Assembly (NCBI RefSeq): GCF_023715505.1
Contig: NZ_JAMBOH010000004.1
Span: 310,001 to 374,000 of the forward strand
DNA: 64,000 nt
Direction: 5' to 3'
Origin: Neobacillus cucumis
GTDB lineage: Bacteria > Bacillota > Bacilli > Bacillales_B > DSM-18226
Shown here piece after piece: positions 27,037 to 35,412 of this stretch. A program made the translations under genes and the position numbers. The first letter of the stretch is position 1; every line of letters begins with the position of its first letter. The notes beneath the pieces are model-generated. The model saw nothing but the letters and a program-made list of their open reading frames with translations. It ran no database searches and was not told where the DNA came from.

Positions 27037-29313
27037 ATGAATGATCATAAAGCGTTAATTAATACTGAAGACCAGATTAAATATATTGAAAATAATGATG
27101 GACCAACGTTAGGTTATTCAGAAACCTCTGGGGTTACCATTATCCAAAAAGATGGATATTTTTTTTAGGATTTAAACAAAGACGGAAAAATAGATAAATA
27201 TGAGGACTGGAGGTTAACTCCTGAAGAAAGAGCAAAGGACCTTGCATCTAAAATGACAATTGAGCAAATTGCCGGACTCATGCTATACAGCAGGCATCAA
27301 GCCGTACCGGCAGGGAGTAAGGGCTGGTTTGCTGGTACATATGGAGGCAAATCTTACGAAGAAAGTGGTGTAAAGCCATGGGACTTAACCGATGAACAAA
27401 TCGAGTTTCTATTTAAAGATAATTTGAGACATATCCTTGTAACAACTTTAGAAAATCCTGAAACGGCTGCGCGCTGGAATAACAATATTCAGGCATTTGC
27501 AGAAGGAACAGGGCTTGGCATCCCAGCAAACAATAGCTCAGACCCACGACATGGTTCAGATTCGAGTACCGAATTTAATGCAGGAGCAGGCGGTAAAATT
27601 TCCATGTGGCCTGAGCCGCTGGGGCTTGCAGCTACATTTAATCCAGAAATAGCAGAAAAATTTGGGGAAATTGCCTCAAAGGAGTATCGGGCATTAGGGA
27701 TTACAACTGCTCTTTCTCCCCAAATTGATATTGCAACCGATCCACGCTGGTTCCGTTTTAATGGAACCTTTGGGGAAGATTCACAGCTATCTGCAGATAT
27801 GGCTCGTGCGTATGTGGTCGGGTTTCAGGATTCATCGGGTGATAAAGAAATTGCCGAAGGCTAGGGTTACGACAGCGTCAACGCAATGGTAAAACATTGG
27901 CCCGGGGGCGGCTCTGGCGAAAGCGGAAGAGATGCCCACTATGGATATGGTAAGTATGCCGTTTATCCAGGTGGTAATTTTGCAGAACATTTAATTCCAT
28001 TTACAGAAGGTGCCTTTAACTTACCTGGTAAAACAAAGATGGCTTCTGCTGTTATGCCTTATTATACCATATCAGTTGATCAAGATCCGGTTAATGGGGA
28101 AAATATCGGTAATTCTTATAACTCTTACTTAATTAATGAGTTGCTTCGAAACAGATATGGTTATGATGGTGTTGTTTGCACGGATTGGATCATTACTGCC
28201 GATGAACCGGAGAATATTGATACATTTGTCGGCGGGAAGCCATGGGGTGTCGAAGAACTGTCCGTTTCAGAACGACATTACAAATTAATTATGGCCGGAG
28301 TCGATCAATTCGGAGGAAATAATGAAGCTGGCCCGATTTTGGAAGCGTACCAAATGGGCGTTGCTGAACATGGTGAAGCGTTTATGCGACAACGCTTTGA
28401 AGAATCGGCAGTACGTCTATTAAAAAATATCTTTCGTTTAGGTCTTTTTGAAAACCCTTATCTAAAAGTAGAAAAAACTGTCCAAGAGGTTGGGAAACCA
28501 GAGTATATGCAGGAAGGATATGATGTGCAGCTAAAGTCTATTGTTATGTTGAAAAACAAGAATCAAATACTGCCATTAAGTAAGGGCAAGGCAGCATATA
28601 TTCCTAAAAGATTTACGCCTGCCGGCAAAGATTGGTTTGGTAATCCAACACCTGAAAAATACGAATATCCAGTTAGTGTCGAAGTGGCAAAGAAATATTT
28701 CAAGGTGACAGATAACCCAGATGAAGCAGATTTTGGTCTGGTTTTTATCAGTACACCAAAATCAGGAACAGGTTATAGCCATGAGGATGTGAAAGAAGGA
28801 GGTAATGGGTATGTACCAATCAGCCTTCAGTATAAATCTTATACGGCGAATTTTGCCCGCGAAAAAAGTCTTGCAGGTGATGCGCGTCCGGGTGACGTTT
28901 TAAACCGATCTTACAAAGGGAAAACGGTGGTACCAAGTAATACAACCGATTTGGATATGGTGTTAGATACAGTTGAAATAATGAAAGGCAAACCGGTAGT
29001 AGTTTCGATTTTGTTATCAAACCCGACGGTTGTCGAAGAATTTGAAGGTAATGTTGATGTTATTCTTGCGAATTTCGGAGTACAAGATCAAGCGATTTTT
29101 GAGATTTTAACAGGCGGTACTGAACCCTCAGGTCTTCTGCCAATGCAAATGCCTGCCAGCATTAAAACAGTCGAAGAACAATTGGAAGATGTGGCTCACG
29201 ACATGGAATGTCACGTGGACACTGAGGGAAATAAATATGACTTTACCTTTGGTCTAAATTGGTCTGGCAAGATTCAGGATGAAAGAACCGAAAAATATCA
29301 AAAAAACAAATAA
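27037..29313 (+). pseudogene. GH3 glycosidase with two in-frame amber codons
   Basis: One continuous frame from ATG 27037 (GGGAGG before it) to TAA 29313 would encode 758 residues of a GH3 enzyme, but codon 44 (27166-27168) and codon 276 (27862-27864) are TAG. No frameshift is present. The first follows GYFF and precedes DLNKDGKIDKYEDWR; the second is at the Trp of the usual family sequence GWGxDSVNAMVKHWPGGG, so TGG has become TAG. The rest is well preserved: DPRHGSDSS, KHWPGGGSGESGRDAH, nucleophile Asp383 in CTDW, and a C-domain to LNWSGK. It is most likely a recent pseudogene or a pair of sequence errors; readthrough is a remoter option. It continues the direction of the GH43-GH3 run and has its own ribosome site. 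Confidence 0.85.
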
Positions 29314-29356
29314 AATTACAATTAAAATTACAGTTACAATTACAGTTACAGTTACA
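29314..29356 (+). repeat. hexanucleotide microsatellite
   Basis: About seven imperfect copies of ATTACA/GTTACA follow the GH3 stop codon at once and run to about 29356. Confidence 0.7.
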
Positions 29357-29436
29357 AAAAACTTTAAAACTAATTATCTATAACTTCGATCCCAGAAAGT
29401 GCATTAAAAAGTTTTATAAGGGGGAAAGGAAGACAA

Positions 29437-30561
29437 ATGAAAAATAGAAGATTAAGAAAATTAATTGGTTTACTAATGTTAGCTTTACTTATTTTTCCAT
29501 CATATACTATCACAGCCTTTGCAAAGGATACTGATAATAGAGGGAAAGTTGCCGCTCCAACTCCCTCTTTGCCACCAGGAGAATACTATAAATCACAAAC
29601 TATTGAATTAGGTTCTGTTACACCAGGTGTTAGTATTTACTATACGCTTGATGGAAGCATTCCAACAAAACAAAGCCTCTTATATACTGAACCAATTACT
29701 ATAAGCCAAAATACGGTCATAAAGGCAATTGCTATAAGGGGGAACGTTAATAGCAGCGTATTAGAAGTTACCAATGGAAAGACAAATAGTGAGGTGGTTG
29801 ATTTGACTTATACATTTGTAACAAGAGAGTCCATTGCTGATAAATTTTTAAAATTAACTTATAACTCAATGCCATATCGTCTTTATGTACCTGAGAATTA
29901 CGACCCAAATAAATCTTATCCACTAGTACTATTTTTACATGGCGGCGGGGAACGTGGAACGGATAATGTAAAGCAGATTACTGCTAATGATGGTGCAGTT
30001 ATTTGGGCTGCACCTGAAAATCAAGCTAAACATCAGGCCTTTGTATTAGCTCCACAAGCTCGAAACGTACCTGATGGTGGATTTGGAATAACTCGGGATT
30101 CCGATAATAATATCAATTTAAGTCGAGTTTTTGAGTTTTCTACAGACCTTGGGACGGCCTATGAAATCCTGCAGCATGTTAGAAATAATTATAATATTGA
30201 CAGTAACCGCTTATACTCAACAGGATTGTCCCAGGGGGGCTTTGGTACGTACAATTTAAATATGAAGTATCCGGATTTGTTTGCTGCGATGGTACCAATC
30301 GCGGGCGGTGGTGATCCAGAAAAGGCTTATTTACTCGGAAATAAACCAATATGGGAATTTCATGCTGTGGATGACAGCGTCATTCCGGTATCTTATTCTC
30401 AAAATATAATTGAGGCTATTCGAAATGCTGGGGGAAATCCAATTTACACCGAATATCCAGCTGAATTCAAATATAACCATGGTTCGTGGGTACCAGCTTA
30501 CGAAAATAAAGAAATGATTGAATGGGTCTTTAAGCAAGAAAAACTTGCCAATGTAAGGTAG
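29437..30561 (+). CDS. secreted esterase with chitobiase-type C-domain module
   Basis: The 374-residue protein starts with a Sec signal peptide (KNRRLRK, hydrophobic core, probable cut after TAFA, residue 29). Residues about 40-110 form a CHB_HEX_C-like beta module (PGVSIYYTLDGSIPTKQS...). The rest is a PHB-depolymerase/feruloyl-esterase-like alpha/beta hydrolase: PLVLFLHGGGERG, nucleophile Ser265 in GLSQGG, Asp in HAVDDSVIP, and His in YNHGSW. It is the only non-lipoprotein hydrolase in the island with a clear export signal. It may release ferulate or acetate from polymer outside the cell. AAGGGGG-type ribosome site precedes it. The deacetylase gene follows after 11 bases. Confidence 0.88.
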   Translation: MKNRRLRKLIGLLMLALLIFPSYTITAFAKDTDNRGKVAAPTPSLPPGEYYKSQTIELGSVTPGVSIYYTLDGSIPTKQSLLYTEPITISQNTVIKAIAIRGNVNSSVLEVTNGKTNSEVVDLTYTFVTRESIADKFLKLTYNSMPYRLYVPENYDPNKSYPLVLFLHGGGERGTDNVKQITANDGAVIWAAPENQAKHQAFVLAPQARNVPDGGFGITRDSDNNINLSRVFEFSTDLGTAYEILQHVRNNYNIDSNRLYSTGLSQGGFGTYNLNMKYPDLFAAMVPIAGGGDPEKAYLLGNKPIWEFHAVDDSVIPVSYSQNIIEAIRNAGGNPIYTEYPAEFKYNHGSWVPAYENKEMIEWVFKQEKLANVR

Positions 30562-30572
30562 GTGTAGAAAAA

Positions 30573-31415
30573 ATGTCAAATGAACGTTTTTTAATTCTCA
30601 ATGCTGATGATTTTGGAATGTGTCATTCAACAAATGAAGCTATCAATACGCTATTTACGGAAGGAGCGATTACCTCCGCTAGTCTCATGATGACATGTCC
30701 TTGGACATTGGAAGCCATCCATCTTATTAAAAAGAATCCTTCGATGGACGTTGGAATCCATCTAACCCATACATCTGAATGGAATGCCTATAAATGGGGA
30801 CCGCTTAGTTCAAATATGAATACTCTGGTGGACAAAAATGGGTATTTTCCTGCAGATACCGCTACTGCTTTAAAGCAGGCTGACCCTGACCAGCTTAGGG
30901 AAGAAGCAATCGCTCAGATAGAGTTTGCGCTTAAATCAGGGCTAGACCCCACCAACATTGATAATCACATGGGAAGTATGCACCATGTCATGGACATTCT
31001 GTTAGACCTTTGCGAAAGGTATCAATTGCCATTAAGATATGCCAAACAAGGTCACTCGTTCAGAACCCAGACAAATCATGAGGAAATTGTCACTCTTGCA
31101 GACAAAAAGGGGATACAATTGCCAGATCATATTGAAATGTTACCTTTTTTTGCACCTGAAGGAAAAGAACCAGCCTATCAAATCACAAAAGAGGCAGCGA
31201 TTAACTGTATTCGCTCATTAAAACCAGGTGTAACGGAATTAGTCTTCCATCCGTCCCTGGATACCAGTGAATTAAAAGGCATCACGGAAACTTGGCCAAT
31301 GAGGTGGTTTGAATTTGAAATATTTCGGGATGAAGAAATCCAGGAACTACTGCGTTCAGAGAATATACAACTGATACAATGGCGTGATTTGCGTAATCGA
31401 CAAAGACAAATGTGA
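30573..31415 (+). CDS. YdjC/ChbG-family carbohydrate deacetylase
   Basis: The 280-residue protein opens with LILNADDFGMCHSTNEAI, the metal-binding Asp-Asp signature of the YdjC/ChbG family, followed by GIHLTHTSEW and NIDNHMGSMHH, which supply His ligands. Such enzymes remove N-acetyl (or O-acetyl) groups from sugars such as chitobiose. Start ATG lies 12 bases after the esterase stop behind AGGTAG, so the two are co-transcribed. No signal peptide. The specific substrate here is open, since the island otherwise targets rhamnose/xylose glycosides. Confidence 0.9.
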   Translation: MSNERFLILNADDFGMCHSTNEAINTLFTEGAITSASLMMTCPWTLEAIHLIKKNPSMDVGIHLTHTSEWNAYKWGPLSSNMNTLVDKNGYFPADTATALKQADPDQLREEAIAQIEFALKSGLDPTNIDNHMGSMHHVMDILLDLCERYQLPLRYAKQGHSFRTQTNHEEIVTLADKKGIQLPDHIEMLPFFAPEGKEPAYQITKEAAINCIRSLKPGVTELVFHPSLDTSELKGITETWPMRWFEFEIFRDEEIQELLRSENIQLIQWRDLRNRQRQM

Positions 31416-31492
31416 TAAATGAGGCCCGAAATTTGGACGCTTGAAAAAAGTTCAATTTTTCGGGTTAACCTGTTTTTTGGAGGTTTTTTAAC

Positions 31493-31891
31493 TTGAAAAA
31501 GATAAGAACAGGTTCCGGAGCCGGATATGCTGGAGATCGGATTGAACCAGCTTAAAAAGGGAAACTGGGACTATATTATTTTCGAATGTCTAGCAGAAAG
31601 GACCATCTCACTTGCACAATAGCAAAAACTCCTCGATCCAACAAAAGGATATAAAGAAACTACTAGAGTACCGTATGGAAAAGATACTCCCTTTATGTAT
31701 TGAAAAGAATGTAAAGAGTATCACCAATATGGGGGCAGCCAACCCTTTGGCAGCCGTAAGAGCAACAGAAAGACTGGCAAAACAATTGGAAATCAAACAG
31801 CTCAAGATGCAGCAGTTCTTGGGATGATGTTTATCACAATGTTGAAAAATACTTGGATTATACGGTAATTGAGACAGGTGAGAAACTTTAA
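31493..31891 (+). pseudogene. AtuA/DUF1446-family N-terminal remnant
   Basis: In pieces across three frames one reads IRTGSGAGYAGDRIEPA, then DYIIFECLAERTISLAQ, then LEYRMEKILPLCIEKNVKS, TNMGAANPLAAVRATERLA and DDVYHNVEKYLDYTVIETG. These are the start of acyclic-terpene-utilisation AtuA/DUF1446 proteins. A stop after PA, an amber after SLAQ and at least two frameshifts break it. Only about 130 of the usual ~450 residues remain. TTG 31493 is behind GGAGG. It is dead coding sequence at the end of the deacetylase transcript. Confidence 0.75.
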
Positions 31892-31934
31892 TGAGTGATA
31901 ATAATCCATAAGAAAAGCCGGTATTCGGTAGAAA

Positions 31935-32056
31935 AGTCGGAAAATTGAAAATGATAAGTCGCTTTTTTAGTAAGTCTATCTTTGTATTCTCTTTTAAAAT
32001 GAAGGTAAGAAGGAGATCATATCAAATTCTTAAAAAATATTTTGATAGCGTTTCCA
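31935..32056 (+). promoter_or_regulatory. lipoprotein promoter: paired AGTCG sites, -10, cre
   Basis: AGTCG occurs at 31935 and 31957 (22 apart). TAAAAT at 31995-32000 is 38 past the second site. A cre-like TGATAGCGTTTCCA is at 32043-32056. See the parallel elements at 20481, 38767 and 40509. Confidence 0.7.
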
Positions 32057-32093
32057 ATGTGCGTGATCAAAATCAAAAATAAGGGGGAAAACA

Positions 32094-33584
32094 ATGGGTA
32101 AGGGTAAATTTTTTGTCAGATTTATCGTGGTCATAATGTCAGCTTTTTTAATTCTGACCGGATGTTCCTCGAAGCAAAGCGGCACTGCTAGTAAAGGTGA
32201 TTCTAATGGAAAAGGCGAACCGTATCAACTGACAATGGCATACCTAGCCTTTACAAAAATTGACGATTTGCCATTGGTTCAAAAGGAAATCAATAAAATT
32301 ACCAAGAAAAAGATCAATGCAACCGTTAAACTAATGCCAATTAACGGCTCCGCTTGGTCGCAGCAATCTAACCTGCTGCTGACAGGAAATGAAAAACTCG
32401 ACTTAATCGTATCCTCATCATTCTTTGGCTATAATACATCTGCTGTCAAGGGGCAATATCTTCCGTTAGATGAACTTCTGGAGAAATACGGTAAAGGGAT
32501 TTTAGAAGCAGTGCCTAAAACGCTTCTTGAAGGAGACAGAGTGAACGGGAAACTCTATGCAGTCCCAAGTGCAAGAGACTGGGGCGTCGATTATGGTTTT
32601 GTTATGAGAACGGACATTGTGGATAAATATAACATTGACCTTTCTCAGGTAAAATCCTTTTCGGATTTAGAGAAGGTGTTTAAAGTTGTCAAAGAAAAAG
32701 AACCAACTTTAGCCCCAATTGTTAATACAGGTGCCATCACAACGACAAGCGTCTTAAATGGCGGAAAGTATGATGTTCTTGGTGATGGCTTGGGCGTCAT
32801 GTCTTTTAAAGACAAAAAATTTATCAATATGTTTGAAGATCCAGATTATAAGGATTCAGTAGCATTAACAAGAAAATGGTTCAAAGCAGGGTATGTCATG
32901 AAGGATGCTGCAACATCACAAGAAGCAGCAGCTAATATCGTAAAAGCAGGAAAAGGGTTTGGTTACTTTTCTCATATGAAGCCAGGTTTTGAAGTACAGG
33001 AACAAGGAATCACAGAGCATGAAATGGTAGCTGTTAGATTTACAGATGTTTACTCTTACACTGATTCTGCTACATCCTTTGGGATGTCCATTGCGAGAAA
33101 CAGCCAAAATCCAGAAAAAGCAATGGAGCTTATGAACTTACTTTACACTGACAAAGACATTATGAATTTAATTGCAAATGGTATTGAAGGGAAGCATTAC
33201 GTAGTTAAATCAGATGGAACTATTAAATTACCGGATGGTGTTAAAGAATCTAAATATGTTTTTGGACAATGGGAAATTGGAAATAATTTCCTAACCTATC
33301 CTTGGGAAGGAAACCCGCCAAATTATTGGGAAATTTTTAAGAAGCACAACGACTCTGCTATCTTCTCTCCAGCTTTTGGTTTTACATTTAATCCAGATCC
33401 AGTAAAAACAGAAATCGCCGCAGCAACAAACGTACTTAATCAATATAAAGTAGGGATTGAATCAGGTACATTAGATCCCAATAAGAGCTTACCAGAATTC
33501 AATAAAAAGCTGAAACAAGCAGGTTTGGAGAAAATCATCGCTGAGAAACAAAAGCAATATGATAAGTGGAAGAAAAATAAATAA
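32094..33584 (+). CDS. ABC transporter solute-binding lipoprotein (DUF3502-type)
   Basis: The 496-residue protein has a lipoprotein signal (FFVRFIVVIMSAFLILTGCSS, lipobox LTGC with Cys24) and then the extracellular solute-binding fold. The C-terminal 140 residues or so (FGQWEIGNNFLTYPWEGN, SAIFSPAFGFTFNPDPVKTE) match the DUF3502 region of LplA/YesO-like proteins that bind oligosaccharides. It is tethered to the outer face of the membrane. It has no adjacent permease. A paralogue of the same length is encoded at 38904 next to the permeases, so the two receptors probably share them. ATG follows AAGGGGG. Its promoter has the paired AGTCG element plus cre. Confidence 0.92.
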   Translation: MGKGKFFVRFIVVIMSAFLILTGCSSKQSGTASKGDSNGKGEPYQLTMAYLAFTKIDDLPLVQKEINKITKKKINATVKLMPINGSAWSQQSNLLLTGNEKLDLIVSSSFFGYNTSAVKGQYLPLDELLEKYGKGILEAVPKTLLEGDRVNGKLYAVPSARDWGVDYGFVMRTDIVDKYNIDLSQVKSFSDLEKVFKVVKEKEPTLAPIVNTGAITTTSVLNGGKYDVLGDGLGVMSFKDKKFINMFEDPDYKDSVALTRKWFKAGYVMKDAATSQEAAANIVKAGKGFGYFSHMKPGFEVQEQGITEHEMVAVRFTDVYSYTDSATSFGMSIARNSQNPEKAMELMNLLYTDKDIMNLIANGIEGKHYVVKSDGTIKLPDGVKESKYVFGQWEIGNNFLTYPWEGNPPNYWEIFKKHNDSAIFSPAFGFTFNPDPVKTEIAAATNVLNQYKVGIESGTLDPNKSLPEFNKKLKQAGLEKIIAEKQKQYDKWKKNK

Positions 33585-33597
33585 TTTTTGATGGTTA

Positions 33598-33630
33598 GGG
33601 AGCTGGATTTTACTCCAGTTCTCTTTTTCT
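33598..33630 (+). terminator. terminator after lipoprotein gene
   Basis: Stem GGGAGCTGG / CCAGTTCTC (with wobble pairs) followed by TTTTT. Confidence 0.75.
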
Positions 33631-33690
33631 ATAAGTCTACTAATACCATTCATAATAAAATAAAAGTTAATAGAGGAGTTGGAAAGATAG

Positions 33691-34851
33691 ATGTTGTCAT
33701 ATCAAAACTTACGACCATTATTGAAAAGTTTTGTAGAGAAGGGGCCTGTGGGCTGTTCTTGTGCTGTAATGCACGATGGGGAAAAGGTATTTGAAGAGTA
33801 CATTGGCTATGCGGATTTGGAAACGCAAAAACCAATTACATCTGATACGATTTTTCGAATCCACTCTATGACAAAGATCGTTACATGTACTGCAGCTTTA
33901 ATTTTATACGAACGAGGAAAGTTTTTGCTGAATGATCCGCTTGAGGAATATTTGCCCGAATTTAAAAGTCCTCAGGTCTATCGGACCAGTAAAGAAGGAA
34001 AACAGGAAATTTCGCCTGCGTCGACACAAATTAGGGTCAAGGATCTGTTCACAATGACATCAGGGCTAAGTTATAGCTGGGGAACAATGGAACAGGAAAT
34101 TCGGGTAAGGGAAGTAGAAGAACAATTAAATAGCCAAGAGGACTTTACTAAAGAAACCTATATTCAAGCCCTTTCTAAAGCACTAAGTACTATTCCGCTA
34201 GCATTTGATCCCGGAACGGCATGGAAGTATGGATATAGTCACGATGTTTTAGGTGCTTTAATAGAGGTCATATCTGGAAAAACGCTTGGTCAATTTCTAA
34301 ATGAGGAAATCTTTAAACCTTTATCAATGAATAACACATATTTTAATCTGCCTGAAGAGAAAAAAGAGCATCTTTCCAACTTTTATATCCGAAATGAAGA
34401 AGGTAAGCTAATTAAAACCTTAGATATGTTTCCGAAAGTTGATACAAGTTTTGAGAGCGGAGGTGGAGGGCTTTTCTCTACTCTAGGTGATTATAGCCAA
34501 TTTGCCCATATGTTAGCCAGTGGAGGAGAATTGAATGGTAATCGAATTATAGGAAGAAATACAATCCAACTAATGTCAACAAATCATTTAAACTCACAAA
34601 ATTCCTCAGATTTTAATTGGAATCGCCTGGCAGGTTACGGCTATGGTCTTGGAGTGCAGGTCATGATAGATCCACCAACGTCTGGCAGCAACAGTCCTGT
34701 TGGTGAATTTGGCTGGAACGGGATGTCAGGAACATGGGTAACTATTTGTCCTAAAGAAAAACTTTCAGCTGTTTATATGCAGCAAATGCTCCCAAACTTT
34801 GAAGATTATCAGCAGCCAAGACTAAGATCCGTTATTTATGGATCACTATAA
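33691..34851 (+). CDS. serine hydrolase, beta-lactamase/EstB family
   Basis: The 386-residue protein is of the class C beta-lactamase-like family (Pfam Beta-lactamase). The catalytic SxxK is SMTK (Ser59, Lys62), the Tyr motif is YGYSHDVLG near residue 180, and GWNG near the C-terminus stands where the KTG-like box lies. It has no signal peptide, so a cytoplasmic esterase role is more likely than cell wall or antibiotic activity. Family members with such motifs include EstB-type esterases active on plant acyl esters. ATG 33691 is behind GGAAAG/GAGGAG. It is alone between two terminators. Confidence 0.88.
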   Translation: MLSYQNLRPLLKSFVEKGPVGCSCAVMHDGEKVFEEYIGYADLETQKPITSDTIFRIHSMTKIVTCTAALILYERGKFLLNDPLEEYLPEFKSPQVYRTSKEGKQEISPASTQIRVKDLFTMTSGLSYSWGTMEQEIRVREVEEQLNSQEDFTKETYIQALSKALSTIPLAFDPGTAWKYGYSHDVLGALIEVISGKTLGQFLNEEIFKPLSMNNTYFNLPEEKKEHLSNFYIRNEEGKLIKTLDMFPKVDTSFESGGGGLFSTLGDYSQFAHMLASGGELNGNRIIGRNTIQLMSTNHLNSQNSSDFNWNRLAGYGYGLGVQVMIDPPTSGSNSPVGEFGWNGMSGTWVTICPKEKLSAVYMQQMLPNFEDYQQPRLRSVIYGSL

Positions 34852-34875
34852 GTCTAATAAAATAATACTTTAACA

Positions 34876-34906
34876 CGAGTCTTGAGTGAATGCTCAAGGC
34901 TTTTTG
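34876..34906 (+). terminator. terminator after serine hydrolase gene
   Basis: Stem AGTCTTGAG / CTCAAGGCT with loop TGAATG, followed by TTTT. Confidence 0.85.
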
Positions 34907-34931
34907 CTTTACTAGCAGGTTTTAAGTATAC

Positions 34932-35295
34932 GACGCTATTGACGACCGAGCAAAAGAAAAAAGAGCGCCGAAGGTAGACAATAGACGCTATTGACGACCG
35001 AGCAAAAGAAAAAAGAGCGCCGAGGGTAATCAATAGACGCTATTGACGATCGAGCAAAAGAAAAAAGAGTGCTGAGGGTAGTCAATGGACGTTATTGATG
35101 ACTGAGCAAGAGAAAAAAAGAGCGCCGAGGGTAGTCAATAGACGCTATTGACGACCGAGCAAAAGAAAAAAGAGTGCTGAGGGTAGTCAATGGACGTTAT
35201 TGATGACTGAGCAAAAGAAAAAGGCGCGCTGAGGGTAGTCAATGGAAGCTATTGATTACTAAGCATGAGAAAAAGCGCCTCAAGGGTAATCAATA
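34932..35295. repeat. seven-unit 52 bp tandem array
   Basis: Units start at 34932, 34984, 35036, 35088, 35141, 35193 and 35245; lengths are 52 bp except one of 53 and one of 51. Each begins GACG(C/T)TATTGA(C/T)GA, has an A-rich middle (GCAAAAGAAAAAAGAG) and ends GAGGGTAGTCAATA/G. Across a junction, GTAGTCAATA and TATTGACGAC are near-perfect inverted arms around GACGC, so every boundary can form a hairpin. The units show paired changes (AATA/GACGC in some, AATG/GACGT in others). A diverged relative is at 11911-12009. There is no reading frame and no spacer diversity. Confidence 0.9.
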
Positions 35296-35412
35296 TAGGA
35301 CTTTTGAATGAATTTGATGACAATTTATTTAAAGTTTTTTCATTATTTAAAAAATAAATCATGTATAATATAATTTAGTAGTTTGTAAGGGATTACATCA
35401 GGAGGGCTATCT

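Noticed and set aside
27037..29313. Pyrrolysine or recoded amber protein
   Set aside because: No methylamine-type gene or pyl gene is visible, the family has Trp at the second site, and other genes in the window end in TAG.
31426..31475. Terminator after the deacetylase gene
   Set aside because: CCCGAAA / TTTCGGG arms exist, but the loop is over 25 bases and there is no T-run directly after.
33588..33794. 68-codon open frame between lipoprotein and serine hydrolase genes
   Set aside because: It runs through the terminator at 33598 and into the serine hydrolase start in another frame; no ribosome site.
33691..34851. Antibiotic-resistance beta-lactamase
   Set aside because: Only the SxxK fold is shared; there is no signal peptide and the setting is a glycan island, so an esterase is more likely.
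34932..35295. CRISPR array
   Set aside because: The unit is continuous; there are no unique spacers between constant repeats, and no cas genes are seen.
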